The notes beneath the pieces were generated by a model. It worked only from the letters and a program-made list of their open reading frames with translations, had not been told where the DNA came from and made no database searches. A program made the translations under genes and the position numbers. DNA of 64,000 nt from Selenomonas sp. AB3002 (GTDB lineage Bacteria > Bacillota > Negativicutes > Selenomonadales > Selenomonadaceae). Numbering within the stretch: the stretch's first letter is position 1; every line of letters begins with the position of its first letter. Shown piece after piece: positions 52,991 to 62,324 of the stretch. The stretch covers positions 124,001-188,000 of the forward strand of contig NZ_JNIO01000007.1 in NCBI RefSeq assembly GCF_000702545.1, written 5' to 3'.

Positions 52991-55477
52991 TTATGCCTCC
53001 ACCACGGCTGCTTCTTTCGGGGTGGTGGTCAGCTTCAGGTTGATGATGAACTCCGTTCCTTCCTCCGGGGCGGTGATGACTTTGATGGTGCCTCCCATGA
53101 GGTCTATGAGGTATTTGGTGATCATCATGCCCTGGGTGCGCTTTTCTTCTTCGGCGAAGATGCTTCTGTTTTCCTTTTCGATGAACATTTCCTTGGCATA
53201 GCTTTCGGACATGCCGATGCCGGTGTCCTGCACCCGCAGCTCATATTCGTTCTCATTTTCGGGGATGTGGGCCTTTTCACGCTCGGCGGGAGAAAGGGTG
53301 CTTTCCTTTTCCATCAGCATGACTACGATGCGGCCCCCGGACGGGGTGAATTTGTAGGAGTTGCTGAGGAGGTTCAGCAGGATTCTGGAGAGACGGTCAC
53401 CATCGCAGAGCACCAGGGGGTGTTCCACCTGGCTGATTTCCAGGGCGAAGGAGATATCCTTTTCTTTCATCTGCTGGGCGAAGGAATCCACAATCCGCTG
53501 CATCAGCTGGCGCAGGTCTGTGGGCTTCAGCCTGAGGTCAAAGGAGTTCTTGTCTATGTAGTCCACCTTTTGCAGGTCATTTACAAAGGCCTTGAGGTAG
53601 TAGCAGACGGACTGGATGCGGGAAAGGCAGTCGCAGAGCTGGCTGGTGACCTGCATATCGCAGTCCCCTTCGGAGAGCCTGAAATCCGCTCCTGCCTGCC
53701 GGGCAGCCCGCACATAGCCGGAAAGGGCTTTCATGGGCAGGCGTATGTCGTGGGATACGTTGGCCAGGAAGTTGCTTTTTACCAGGCTCACCTGACGTTC
53801 CTGCATCATCTTGATATCCATGAGCCGCTCGCGCTGCCTGATGCGGGTGAAGATATTTGACAGCAGGAAGAGGATGGTCATAATGAGCAACATCTGCACT
53901 ATGAGGTCAAAGGTGAGCTTGCTGTGGGCTTCGGCAAGCCTGCCCTCGGCGGCCAGTGCCAGCTGGTCTCCCGTGGACTGTCTGAGCCAGAGCCCCGTGG
54001 AGAAGAAATTGAGAAACATCAGGAGAATGGAGAGGGAGGCGGAGCGTCCGAAGTGGTTGAGGGTGTCCCGCTTGAAGATGTACCAGTAGTAGAGGAAGCC
54101 CAGGGTGCTCCAGACTGCCAGCAGGAGATAGGACTCCGTATTCAGGCTGCTGCCCAGCAAGAGATTGGGCAGGATGGGACAGAAGAAGAAGAACAGGGAA
54201 AAGACCATGCCCCCGATGCCCATCTGCACGCCGCGCTTGTCCCCATTCTTCCTGGCTTCCAGATAGTTGCAGAGGGACACGTAGCCGTAGGCCAGGGAAC
54301 CGCTGATGGTGATGACGTCCACCAGCCAGACAATGGCGGTGCGTCCCAGCAGGGGAATGGGCAGGGACATGGCGATGGTCAGGAACAGGGCATTCCTGGG
54401 CACGCCGTTGAGGTCGGTCTTGGTGAACTGCAGGGGCAGCAGGCCGTCTTTGGCCATGAACTGCAGCAGATAGGCGCAGGTGCGGTATAGCCCCAGGATG
54501 CAGGTGGCGATGCCGGAGAGCACAGCCACCCCCAGCACCCAGATGCCAGCCATGCCGTAGGTGCTGCCGATGCTGTGGAAGACCGGCAGGGAGCTCATGC
54601 CCTGCATGTGGCCCACGTTGTCTATGTAGTCCTTCCAGGAGGTGTACTCCGGGGGGACGCTGAGGATGGCCACGCCTATGAGCAGGGTGTAGGCCAGCAC
54701 GCCGCACACCACCGCTATGACTATCAGCGGGAACAATTTCTGCACGGGGAAGTGGAAGTCATCAATGGCATGGGTGACACATTCATAGCCGAAGAACATC
54801 CAGGGAGCCACCATGAGCATGGAAAAGACCTGCAGCAGTGGATTATTGTCCGGCTGGAAGGGGGGGAAAATTACAACATGGTGGTTAACAATACATAGTG
54901 ATACGAAAAGAAGGATAATGATAGAAATCAGAAGCAGGGCGAAGGCGGTGTAAAGGTGGCGCTTGAGCTTGCCCCCGTAGCAGGTGAATGCTCCGAAGGT
55001 GATGAAGACAATCCAGGTGGTGACTATCTCTCCGAAGTACACATCAAAGCCCGCCACTGTGTAGTGGAAGCCCCACTGCAGGAGACTGCCGAAAAGCAGG
55101 CGACAGAGCAACACCACGGCGGTGGCGTTGGCCCAGATGATGGAGAGATAGGTGATGAGGAGGGTCCAGGCCGCCAGGAAGGCATGGTCATGGCCCAGGA
55201 CGTTCTTGGTATAGGCATAGATGCCCCCGTTGCCCTGATACCTCACCGCCAGTTGGCAGAAATTGTAGCCGATGATCACCATGGAAATGCCGCCGATGAA
55301 GATGGCCAGGGCACTGCCTATGGGGCCGGCGTTGGGCAGGAAAAGGGTGCCCGGCATCACGAAGGAACCCCAGCCCACGGCGCAGCCAAAGGACAGGGCC
55401 CAGACATTGAGGGGATAGAGCAGCCGGTTCTTGACTGCATCGTGCATCCCGGGATTCTTGAATGTAACCATAGCCAT
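52991..55477 (-). CDS. Amino-acid permease (APC) fused to histidine kinase
   Basis: This 828-residue protein starts with a full APC transporter of about 12 helices (residues 18-495; 'VGWGSFVMPGTLFLPNAGPI', 'GNGGIYAYTKNVLG'). One more helix (525-542) is followed by a kinase core: HisKA with His576 in 'LANVSHDIRLPMKAL' and HATPase with 'LLNLLSNSYKFTP' and 'DTGIGM'. The last G box is worn ('RTQGMMI'), so ATP binding may be altered. The fusion resembles CbrA, but with an APC instead of an SLC5-type transporter. It follows its paralogue by 11 bases. Confidence 0.95.
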   Translation of the reverse strand: MAMVTFKNPGMHDAVKNRLLYPLNVWALSFGCAVGWGSFVMPGTLFLPNAGPIGSALAIFIGGISMVIIGYNFCQLAVRYQGNGGIYAYTKNVLGHDHAFLAAWTLLITYLSIIWANATAVVLLCRLLFGSLLQWGFHYTVAGFDVYFGEIVTTWIVFITFGAFTCYGGKLKRHLYTAFALLLISIIILLFVSLCIVNHHVVIFPPFQPDNNPLLQVFSMLMVAPWMFFGYECVTHAIDDFHFPVQKLFPLIVIAVVCGVLAYTLLIGVAILSVPPEYTSWKDYIDNVGHMQGMSSLPVFHSIGSTYGMAGIWVLGVAVLSGIATCILGLYRTCAYLLQFMAKDGLLPLQFTKTDLNGVPRNALFLTIAMSLPIPLLGRTAIVWLVDVITISGSLAYGYVSLCNYLEARKNGDKRGVQMGIGGMVFSLFFFFCPILPNLLLGSSLNTESYLLLAVWSTLGFLYYWYIFKRDTLNHFGRSASLSILLMFLNFFSTGLWLRQSTGDQLALAAEGRLAEAHSKLTFDLIVQMLLIMTILFLLSNIFTRIRQRERLMDIKMMQERQVSLVKSNFLANVSHDIRLPMKALSGYVRAARQAGADFRLSEGDCDMQVTSQLCDCLSRIQSVCYYLKAFVNDLQKVDYIDKNSFDLRLKPTDLRQLMQRIVDSFAQQMKEKDISFALEISQVEHPLVLCDGDRLSRILLNLLSNSYKFTPSGGRIVVMLMEKESTLSPAEREKAHIPENENEYELRVQDTGIGMSESYAKEMFIEKENRSIFAEEEKRTQGMMITKYLIDLMGGTIKVITAPEEGTEFIINLKLTTTPKEAAVVEA

Positions 55478-55488
55478 ACTCCTTTGTC

Positions 55489-57945
55489 CTACTTAGGGGC
55501 CAGGGGCAGGGTCAGGCAGACGATGAACTCTGTGCCGCTGCCCTGTTCTGTAGTCACTTTGAGCTGACCGCCCATGAGATGGATGATGTTTTTGGCGATG
55601 TGGAGGCCGCGGCCCTGCTCCTCAAGCTCCAGGGCGGTTTTCTCGCCCTCGAAGGGGGCGTTGATCCATTCAAGCTCCTGGGGAGAGAGGCCCTTGCCAG
55701 TATCGTGGATGTGGACTTCGTAGTCAGCGTAGGTCTTGAAAGCCAGACGGCCCTGTTCTGTCTTGCGCAGATGGTAGCCCGGGCCGTTTTGGAGGAGGGT
55801 CACCATGACGCCGCCTCCCGGCTCCGTGTATTCATAAGCATTGCTGATGAGGTTCAGCAGCACCCGGGAGAGCCTTTCCTCGTCACATATCACCTGAGGG
55901 TCTGTGACCTTGCTGGTATCCACGCTGAAGTACAGGCGCTTTTCCTGCATCTGCTGGCCGAAAACATGGGACAGCACCTCGAAGGTGTGGCGGATGTCAG
56001 TCTCGTGCTCCTTCATCTTGATCTGGCCTCTTTCCATGCGCTCCATGAGCATCATGTCATTTATCAGGAAAGAGAGGTACTGGTTGAGGCTTACCACTTT
56101 TTCCAGCGAATCCCCCAGAGATTTTGGCACTTTGCGCTCGCAGGGCTGCTCGCAGACATAGCAGAGGGCGGACAGCTCCAGGGCCGTCTGCACATAGCTT
56201 TCCAAAGACTGCATGGGTATGCGCACATCATGGGAAATATTGGCCAGCAGGCTGTTCTTGGCCTTGCTGATGGACCTTTCCCGGAGCATCTGCACATCGG
56301 CGGCGTGCTCCCGGGATTTCAGGGTGGTGAAGATATCGCTCATGAGCACCAGGATGATGACGATGAGCCCCAGCTGCACCAGGGCGTTGAGGGAGAGGAG
56401 GCTGTAGCTGACATCTATGCCTTCCCAGGCCATGATGAGCTCCGCCTCTGTCCTCTGCTTGAGCCACAGGGAGGTGGAGAAGAAGTTGAGGAAGAGGATG
56501 ATGAGGCACATGGAGGTGGAAATGCCAAACCTGTGCTCTGTATCGTGCTTGAAAACATACCAGTAGTAGATGAAGCCAACAAGACTCCAGGCCGACAGCA
56601 GCAGGTAGGATTCCTGCTCCAGGCTGCTGCCCAGGAGCAGGTTGGGCAGGATGGGGCAGATGAAGAAGAACAGGCTCATTACCGCCCCCAGGAGACCAAG
56701 CCCCTGCCGCTGCAGGCTGCCCTCCTCTCTGGCCAGGAAAAAGGCGCAGAGGGAAACATAGCCGTAGGCCAGAGAGGCGCTGATGGTGGTGATGTCCGTC
56801 AGCCAGGCAATAGCCGTGCGTCCCAGGAAAGGCACGGGCAGGGACAGGGCTATGACCAAAAGCAGGGCCTTCTGGGGCAGCCCTTCCGGGCCTGTCTCGG
56901 TGAATCTCTCCGGCAGCATATTCTCAAGGGCCATGGCATGGAAAAGGTAGGCCGTGGCCCGGTAAAAGCCCAGCAGGCTGGTGGAGAGGGCGGCGATGAC
57001 AGCGGCACCCAAAAGCACCAGTCCGCCGCTGCCAAGCACTCCGTGGACGCTTTGGAACACTGGCAGGGAGGCAAGGCCCGTATGGGTGTGCAGCTCGTCG
57101 ATGTATTCAGTCCAGGCATCGTACTGCCCGGGCATATCCAGCACGGCGATGGCCGTCAGCAGGCAGTAGACCAGGGCGCCGGAGATGACGGCCCCCACCA
57201 CGATGGGATAGAGCTTTTGGGGAGAGAAATTGAAATCCTCGCTGGCATGGGTCACGGCTTCAAAGCCAAAGAACATCCAGGGGGCCAGCATCAGCATGGA
57301 AAAGACCTGCATGGGGGGGAAGGAATCCGGCTGGAAGGCCGGGGCAAAGACAGAGTGATGGGAATTGCCCATGATGCCCAGGAAAAGCCCCACCACGGAA
57401 AAGAGCAGGATGATGCCCAGCGCCGTGTGCAGGTGGCGCTTGACTTTGCCCCCGTAGCAGGCCAGCATGCCGTAAGCCACGAGAATCACCCAGGTAATGA
57501 GAATCTCCCCAAAGTACACATCAAAGCCCAGCACCTGATAGTGAAAGCCCCACTGGAGCAAATCCCCAAAGAGATAACGGGCAATTAGCACAAAGGCCGT
57601 GGCATTGGCCCAGATCAGGGACAAGTAGGCAAGGCCTAAAGACCAGGCCGCCAGGAATCCGTGGTCATTGCCCAGCACCTTGCGGGTGAAGGCAAAGATA
57701 CCTCCGTTGTCCGGGAACCGTTCCGCCATGACGCAGAAATTCTTGCCAATCACCAGCATGATGAGCGCCCCCAGCACCATGGCCGTGATGGTGCCGATAG
57801 GCCCCGCATTGGGCAGGAACATAGTCCCCGGCATGATGAAGGCACCCCAGCCGATGATGCCGCCAAAAGACAGCGCCCAGATATTCAAAGGATAGAGAAA
57901 GCCCTTATGCTCTTGTTCCTCTTCGGGAGTTCTTTCAAGTTCCAT
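55489..57945 (-). CDS. Amino-acid permease (APC) fused to histidine kinase, paralogue
   Basis: This 818-residue protein has the same plan as its neighbour: APC transporter (residues 16-495; 'IGWGAFIMPGTMFLPNAGPI'), extra helix (about 520-537) and kinase with His572 in 'LLANISHDVRIPMQS'. The HATPase has 'LLNLISNAYEYTEPGGG' and 'DTGKGLSPQE'. Both proteins retain transporter core motifs, so substrate transport or sensing through the APC part is possible. No response regulator gene adjoins. The divergent neighbour is a CstA transporter, a plausible target. Confidence 0.95.
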   Translation of the reverse strand: MELERTPEEEQEHKGFLYPLNIWALSFGGIIGWGAFIMPGTMFLPNAGPIGTITAMVLGALIMLVIGKNFCVMAERFPDNGGIFAFTRKVLGNDHGFLAAWSLGLAYLSLIWANATAFVLIARYLFGDLLQWGFHYQVLGFDVYFGEILITWVILVAYGMLACYGGKVKRHLHTALGIILLFSVVGLFLGIMGNSHHSVFAPAFQPDSFPPMQVFSMLMLAPWMFFGFEAVTHASEDFNFSPQKLYPIVVGAVISGALVYCLLTAIAVLDMPGQYDAWTEYIDELHTHTGLASLPVFQSVHGVLGSGGLVLLGAAVIAALSTSLLGFYRATAYLFHAMALENMLPERFTETGPEGLPQKALLLVIALSLPVPFLGRTAIAWLTDITTISASLAYGYVSLCAFFLAREEGSLQRQGLGLLGAVMSLFFFICPILPNLLLGSSLEQESYLLLSAWSLVGFIYYWYVFKHDTEHRFGISTSMCLIILFLNFFSTSLWLKQRTEAELIMAWEGIDVSYSLLSLNALVQLGLIVIILVLMSDIFTTLKSREHAADVQMLRERSISKAKNSLLANISHDVRIPMQSLESYVQTALELSALCYVCEQPCERKVPKSLGDSLEKVVSLNQYLSFLINDMMLMERMERGQIKMKEHETDIRHTFEVLSHVFGQQMQEKRLYFSVDTSKVTDPQVICDEERLSRVLLNLISNAYEYTEPGGGVMVTLLQNGPGYHLRKTEQGRLAFKTYADYEVHIHDTGKGLSPQELEWINAPFEGEKTALELEEQGRGLHIAKNIIHLMGGQLKVTTEQGSGTEFIVCLTLPLAPK

Positions 57946-58101
57946 GACAAAGCCCCCTTTGCCTATTAAATGAGGACAGTTTGAGGATGCCCCCTTGAAA
58001 AATCGAATATTTTTTCATTAGTTCTCTTTAGGCGGTGGAAAATCCTGCTTTTGCAGCTGTCCTTCATAATCTTCACAACATTACTTCTTACAGTTTACAC
58101 A

Positions 58102-58130
58102 TTGACATACAGTATACATGAGTCTATAAT
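58102..58130 (+). promoter_or_regulatory. Consensus promoter of cstA-like gene
   Basis: TTGACA (58102-58107) and TATAAT (58125-58130) are exactly 17 bp apart; the ATG is 54 bases downstream. The palindrome GTATAC lies in the spacer. Confidence 0.82.
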
Positions 58131-58183
58131 ACATAAACATATAAATGTCCTTATAGAGAGAACTTGAGAAGGAAGGCTTTATT

Positions 58184-59863
58184 ATGAATGGACTTATGTT
58201 AGTGGGAGGAGCTCTTGTGGTCTTTGTGGCCGCCTATCTGCTTTATGGGCGCTGGCTGGTGAAGACCTGGGGCATTGACCCTGCGGCCAGGACTCCTGCG
58301 GTGGAGCTGGAGGACGGAGGGGATTTTGCCCCGGCTTCACGGTTTACGGTGTTTGCTCATCAGTTTTCTTCCATCACGGGGGCTGGTCCTGTGACGGGCC
58401 CTATCATCGCAGCCATGTTTGGCTGGGCTCCGGCTCTTATATGGCTGCTGGTGGGTGGCGTGTTCTTTGGGGCGGTACAGGATTTCACTGCCTTGTATGC
58501 TTCGGTGAAGAACAAGGGCCAGTCCATGGGGATGATGATTGAAGCGTACGTGGGACGTACGGGCAGGAGGCTTTTCCTCTTGTTCTGCTGGCTGTTCACC
58601 CTGCTGGTGCTGGCAGCTTTTGCAGATATCCTGGCAGGCACTTTTGCCGGCACTTTGAAAGATGGAAGCCTGAATGTGCCGGGAGCGCAGGCAGCTTCCA
58701 TATCCCTCCTTTACATCGTGGTGGCCATGGGCTTTGGCTTCTTCATCAGGAAGGTGAATCCCAGCGGCGTAGTGAAGCTGCTGGTGGCTATCGTTTTGGT
58801 GGCAGCTATGTTTGCTGCTGGTATGGCTTTCCCGCTGTATCTGGATATGCAGACCTGGCGTTATCTCACTTTCGGCTATTGCTTCATCGCTTCCGTCCTG
58901 CCCATGTGGCTGTTGATGGAGCCCCGTGACTATCTGAGCTCTTTCCTGCTGCTGGGGATGGTGGCAGGCGGCGTCATCGGTGTGGTGGCAGCTCAGCCGG
59001 TCATCAATATGCCTGCTTTCGTGGGCTTCACGGTGAACGGCCAGAGCCTGTTCCCCATTCTTTTCATCACCATTGCCTGCGGTGCCGTGTCCGGCTTCCA
59101 CAGCCTGGTAAGCTCCGGTACTTCTTCCAAGGCCATTGCCAATGAGCGTGATATGCTGCCTGTGGGCTACGGTGCCATGCTGGTGGAATCCCTGCTGGGT
59201 GTGGTGGCTCTGGTCATCGCCTGTGCAGCTGCTTCTAACGGCCATCTGCCTCAGGGCACGCCTTTCCAGATTTTCGCCGGTGCCATCGGCGGTTTCTTCC
59301 AGATGTTCGGCCTGCCCGCTGCCGTTTCCGCTTGCGTGATTACCATGTGCGTGTCGGCCCTGGCCATGACTACCATTGATTCTGTGGCCCGCATTGGCCG
59401 CATGAGCTTCCAGGAGCTCTTTGCTGCAGGCCAGGGGGAGGAGGAAAATTCCTTCCAGAAGCTCTGCCAGAACAAGTATTTCTCCACTGTCGTTACTCTG
59501 GTGCTGGGTTTTGCCCTTTGCCAGGCCGGCTACATGAGCATCTGGCCCCTGTTCGGTGCAGCCAACCAGCTGCTCTCCGCTCTGGTGCTGATTTCTCTGG
59601 CCGTGTTCCTGAAGGTCACGGGCCGCAAGGGCTGGATGCTCTACGTGCCTATGGTGTTCATGTTCCTGGTGACCATGAGTGCGCTGGTGCTTTCCGTGGT
59701 GGGCATTGTGACGAAGCTCTCTGCCGGCAATTTTGTCCTCATGGTGGACGGCCTGCAGCTGGTGCTGGCCCTTGCTCTGATGACCCTGGCCCTGCTGGTG
59801 GTGAAGCACTGCGGCAGGGAGCTCATGGGCAAAGAGGAAGTGGAGCTGGCCCACGGGAATTGA
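58184..59863 (+). CDS. CstA family transporter (peptide/pyruvate type)
   Basis: This 559-residue protein has about 16 membrane segments and CstA signatures: 'RFTVFAHQFSSITGAGPVTG', 'FGAVQDFTALYASVKNKGQS' and 'FHSLVSSGTSSKAIANERD'. CstA relatives import peptides or pyruvate and are often induced on carbon starvation through two-component systems (BtsS/BtsR in E. coli). It is transcribed away from two permease-kinase genes that could regulate it. The gene has a consensus promoter and a GC-rich hairpin after the stop. Confidence 0.95.
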   Translation: MNGLMLVGGALVVFVAAYLLYGRWLVKTWGIDPAARTPAVELEDGGDFAPASRFTVFAHQFSSITGAGPVTGPIIAAMFGWAPALIWLLVGGVFFGAVQDFTALYASVKNKGQSMGMMIEAYVGRTGRRLFLLFCWLFTLLVLAAFADILAGTFAGTLKDGSLNVPGAQAASISLLYIVVAMGFGFFIRKVNPSGVVKLLVAIVLVAAMFAAGMAFPLYLDMQTWRYLTFGYCFIASVLPMWLLMEPRDYLSSFLLLGMVAGGVIGVVAAQPVINMPAFVGFTVNGQSLFPILFITIACGAVSGFHSLVSSGTSSKAIANERDMLPVGYGAMLVESLLGVVALVIACAAASNGHLPQGTPFQIFAGAIGGFFQMFGLPAAVSACVITMCVSALAMTTIDSVARIGRMSFQELFAAGQGEEENSFQKLCQNKYFSTVVTLVLGFALCQAGYMSIWPLFGAANQLLSALVLISLAVFLKVTGRKGWMLYVPMVFMFLVTMSALVLSVVGIVTKLSAGNFVLMVDGLQLVLALALMTLALLVVKHCGRELMGKEEVELAHGN

Positions 59864-59904
59864 GATTGGCTCCTGTAAGATAGATAGAATATTATATATG
59901 AAAG

Positions 59905-59933
59905 TTCCCGTCGCTTGTGGTGGGCGGCGGGAA
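59905..59933 (+). terminator. Terminator of cstA-like gene
   Basis: CCCGTCGC pairs with GCGGCGGG (one G-T pair) and is followed by a weak T-rich tract. Confidence 0.6.
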
Positions 59934-60028
59934 ATTTGTTTTATTGCGTATTGCTCTTTATTTTGTATATGGTAGAATTAAATTGTTGTGTTTAAGTTCT
60001 TTAGCGATTGTACGTAGATAGTATGCCT

Positions 60029-60181
60029 TACCTCCACCGCTTGCGGGGGAGGTGGCAGCCCGAAGGGCTGACGGAAGGGGGATGAGGGGTCGAACAAGTC
60101 TGCTTCTAAGATGTTTGTACGACTCCTAGCCCCCCTTCCACCACCTTCGGTGGTCCCCCTCCCCCGCACGCGGTGGAGGTA
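60029..60181. repeat. Dispersed palindromic repeat, family B
   Basis: This is a full copy: CCTCCACCGCTTGCGGGGG, GGTGGCAGCCCGAAGGGCTG, GACGGAAGGGGG, a middle of about 50 bases, then CCCCTTCCACCACCTTCGG and CCCCGCACGCGGTGGAGG. It fills most of the 366-bp gap before rpiB; the remainder shows no signal. Confidence 0.85.
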
Positions 60182-60229
60182 ACATCTGATATATCATTTT
60201 CTACCATATATGAAAGGGGTATAATTTAA

Positions 60230-60673
60230 ATGAAAATCGTTATTGGCAGTGACCATGGTGCTGTGGCTTTGAAGGAAGAGGTCAAGATGGTGCTGAAGGA
60301 ATTCGGTGACATCGAGATCAAGGATGTGGGCACTTTTGGCACTGAGTCTGTGGATTATCCTGATATCGCCGAGAAGGTCTGCGGTGAGATTGTGAGTGGC
60401 AAGGCTGACCGGGGCATCGTGCTCTGCGGCACTGGCATTGGCATTTCCATTGCTGCCAACAAGATCAAGGGCATTCGCTGCGCTCTGTGCACCGATGTGT
60501 ATTCCGCCCGCATGTCCCGGGCTCATAACAATGCCAATGTGCTGGCTATGGGCGGGCGTGTGACTGGTTTTGGCCCTGCCGGGGAGATTGTCCGCGTCTG
60601 GGTGAAAGAGGAGTTCCAGGGCGGTCGTCATGAGCGCCGGGTGAACAAGATAATGGCGTTGGAAGAGAAGTAA
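60230..60673 (+). CDS. rpiB: Ribose-5-phosphate isomerase B
   Basis: This 147-residue protein has 'KIVIGSDHGAVALKEEVK', the active-site Cys in 'GIVLCGTGIGISI' and 'RAHNNANVLAMGGRV', all standard for RpiB. It interconverts ribose 5-phosphate and ribulose 5-phosphate. AAAGGGG precedes the start. The rpiB-glyA neighbourhood is common in Firmicutes. A family A repeat follows its stop. Confidence 0.95.
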   Translation: MKIVIGSDHGAVALKEEVKMVLKEFGDIEIKDVGTFGTESVDYPDIAEKVCGEIVSGKADRGIVLCGTGIGISIAANKIKGIRCALCTDVYSARMSRAHNNANVLAMGGRVTGFGPAGEIVRVWVKEEFQGGRHERRVNKIMALEEK

Positions 60674-60694
60674 GCCTTCTCTTTGCTCTATTTG

Positions 60695-60810
60695 TTAAGT
60701 TTCGGCTGTTCATTTCTTTGACGCAAAGAAACGAACCAAAGAAACAGCGGCCTTGCCTTTCATCCGTGAAAGCCAACGGCCGCGGGACGCCCATCCATGG
60801 GCTGAAGTTT
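60695..60810 (+). repeat. Dispersed palindromic repeat, family A (divergent middle)
   Basis: GTTTCGGCTGTTCATTTCTT and CGCAAAGAAACGAACCAAAG match the other copies, as does CCCATCCATGGGC at the end. The middle hairpin is replaced by an unrelated one (GCGGCCTTG...CAACGGCCGC, with TTTCATCCGTGAAA inside). The change keeps the pairing, which suggests the structure is what matters. Confidence 0.82.
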
Positions 60811-60855
60811 GAGTTGTTTTGGGCTGTTGGATACTAGATATAAGGAGGCCGAGAT

Positions 60856-62103
60856 ATGAGTTTGATGTCCCACTTGAAAGACACCGATTCTGCGCTGGCG
60901 GAGGTTCTGGAGAAGGAACTTAACCGTCAGAGGAACAAGCTGGAGCTGATTGCCTCTGAGAATATTGTTAGCACTGCTGTCATGGAGGCTCAGGGCAGCG
61001 TGCTCACCAATAAGTACGCAGAAGGCTATCCTGGCAAGCGCTACTATGGCGGCTGCGAGTTCGTGGACGAGGTGGAGACCCTGGCCATCGAGCGTGCCAA
61101 GAAGCTCTTTGGGGCAGGGTATGCCAATGTGCAGCCTCATTCCGGGGCCCAGGCCAACATGGCTGTGTTCTTTGCCCTGCTGCAGCCCGGCGATACCGTC
61201 ATGGGCATGAACCTCACGGACGGCGGCCACCTCACTCATGGCAGTCCTGTGAACATGAGCGGCAAGTACTTCAACATCGTGGCCTACGGCGTGGATAAGG
61301 AAACGGAGCGCATTGACTACGATGCCCTGGAGGAGCAGGCGAAGAAAGTGATGCCCAGGCTCATTGTGGCCGGTGCTTCTGCCTATGCCCGCACCCTGGA
61401 TTTCCCCCGTCTTTCCGAGATTGCCCGGAAGGTCGGCGCTTATCTCATGGTGGATATCGCCCATATCGCAGGCCTGGTGGCTGCAGGACTTCACCCCAGC
61501 CCGGTGCCTTATGCTGATGTGGTCACCACCACTACCCACAAGACCCTCCGCGGTCCCCGTGGCGGCATGATCCTCTGCCGTGATGCCGAGTTCGGCAAGC
61601 AGTTCAACAAGGCTGTCTTCCCTGGCATCCAGGGTGGCCCCCTGATGCATGTCATCGCTGCGAAAGCTGCAGCTCTGGGTGAGGCGCTGAAGCCTGAGTT
61701 CAAGGAATATGCTTCCCAGGTGGTGAAGAACGCCGCAGTCCTTGCCCAGACTCTGCAGGACAAGGGCTTCCGCATTGTTTCCGGCGGCACGGACAACCAT
61801 CTGATGCTGGTTGACCTCACCAATAAGAGCATCACTGGCAAGGTGGCTCAGACGGTGCTGGATGAGGTGAATATCACCGCCAACCGCAACACCATTCCCT
61901 TCGAGCCCCTGAGCCCATTCATCACCAGCGGCCTGCGTCTGGGCAGCCCTGCCCTCACCACCCGCGGCTTCAAAGAGGACGATATGAAGGAAGTGGGCGA
62001 AATCATCGCCATGGTTCTCAGCGATGTGGATAATGAGAGCGTGAAGGAGCAGGCCCGCAAACGCGTGGCAGCCCTCTGCCAGAAGTATCCGTTGTATGAG
62101 TGA
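60856..62103 (+). CDS. glyA: Serine hydroxymethyltransferase
   Basis: This 415-residue PLP enzyme has '[19 protein letters not shown]', '[20 protein letters not shown]' and the PLP lysine in '[15 protein letters not shown]'. It converts serine to glycine, charging tetrahydrofolate. AAGGAGG precedes the ATG. No glycine riboswitch is seen upstream, only the family A repeat. Confidence 0.97.
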   Translation: MSLMSHLKDTDSALAEVLEKELNRQRNKLELIASENIVSTAVMEAQGSVLTNKYAEGYPGKRYYGGCEFVDEVETLAIERAKKLFGAGYANVQPHSGAQANMAVFFALLQPGDTVMGMNLTDGGHLTHGSPVNMSGKYFNIVAYGVDKETERIDYDALEEQAKKVMPRLIVAGASAYARTLDFPRLSEIARKVGAYLMVDIAHIAGLVAAGLHPSPVPYADVVTTTTHKTLRGPRGGMILCRDAEFGKQFNKAVFPGIQGGPLMHVIAAKAAALGEALKPEFKEYASQVVKNAAVLAQTLQDKGFRIVSGGTDNHLMLVDLTNKSITGKVAQTVLDEVNITANRNTIPFEPLSPFITSGLRLGSPALTTRGFKEDDMKEVGEIIAMVLSDVDNESVKEQARKRVAALCQKYPLYE

Positions 62104-62123
62104 GTAACTGATTAGTAGAACAA

Positions 62124-62249
62124 GCCTCCACCGCTTGCGGGGGAGGGGGACCGTCGAAGACGGTGGAAGGGGGGATTTTGGGCCCTGCTCATCGCCCCTT
62201 CCGTCAGCCTTCGGCTGCCACCTCCCCCGTTTCACGGTGGAGGCTTTTT
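62124..62249. repeat. Dispersed palindromic repeat, family B
   Basis: GCCTCCACCGCTTGCGGGGG at the left end is matched by CCCCCGTTTCACGGTGGAGG at the right, with inner GACGGTGGAAGGGGG and CCCCTTCCGTCAGCC. It lies between glyA and the LacI gene and ends in CTTTTT, so it may double as a terminator. Confidence 0.85.
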
Positions 62250-62252
62250 CAG

Positions 62253-62281
62253 TTGGCAAAATGCTATTCTTTGGTTATAAT
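62253..62281 (+). promoter_or_regulatory. Promoter of LacI-family gene
   Basis: TTGGCA (62253-62258) and TATAAT (62276-62281) are 17 bp apart and 43 bases before the ATG. Confidence 0.75.
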
Positions 62282-62324
62282 TGACTTAAATGATTTACTT
62301 ATAGAGAATTAAGAGGAAATAACC

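Noticed and set aside
55579-57588. 669-residue open frame opposite the second permease-kinase gene
   Set aside because: Composition is dominated by His, Gln and Gly, as in antisense frames of membrane-protein genes; no recognisable domain.
60674-60855. Glycine riboswitch upstream of glyA
   Set aside because: The region is filled by a family A repeat; the tandem aptamer core is absent.
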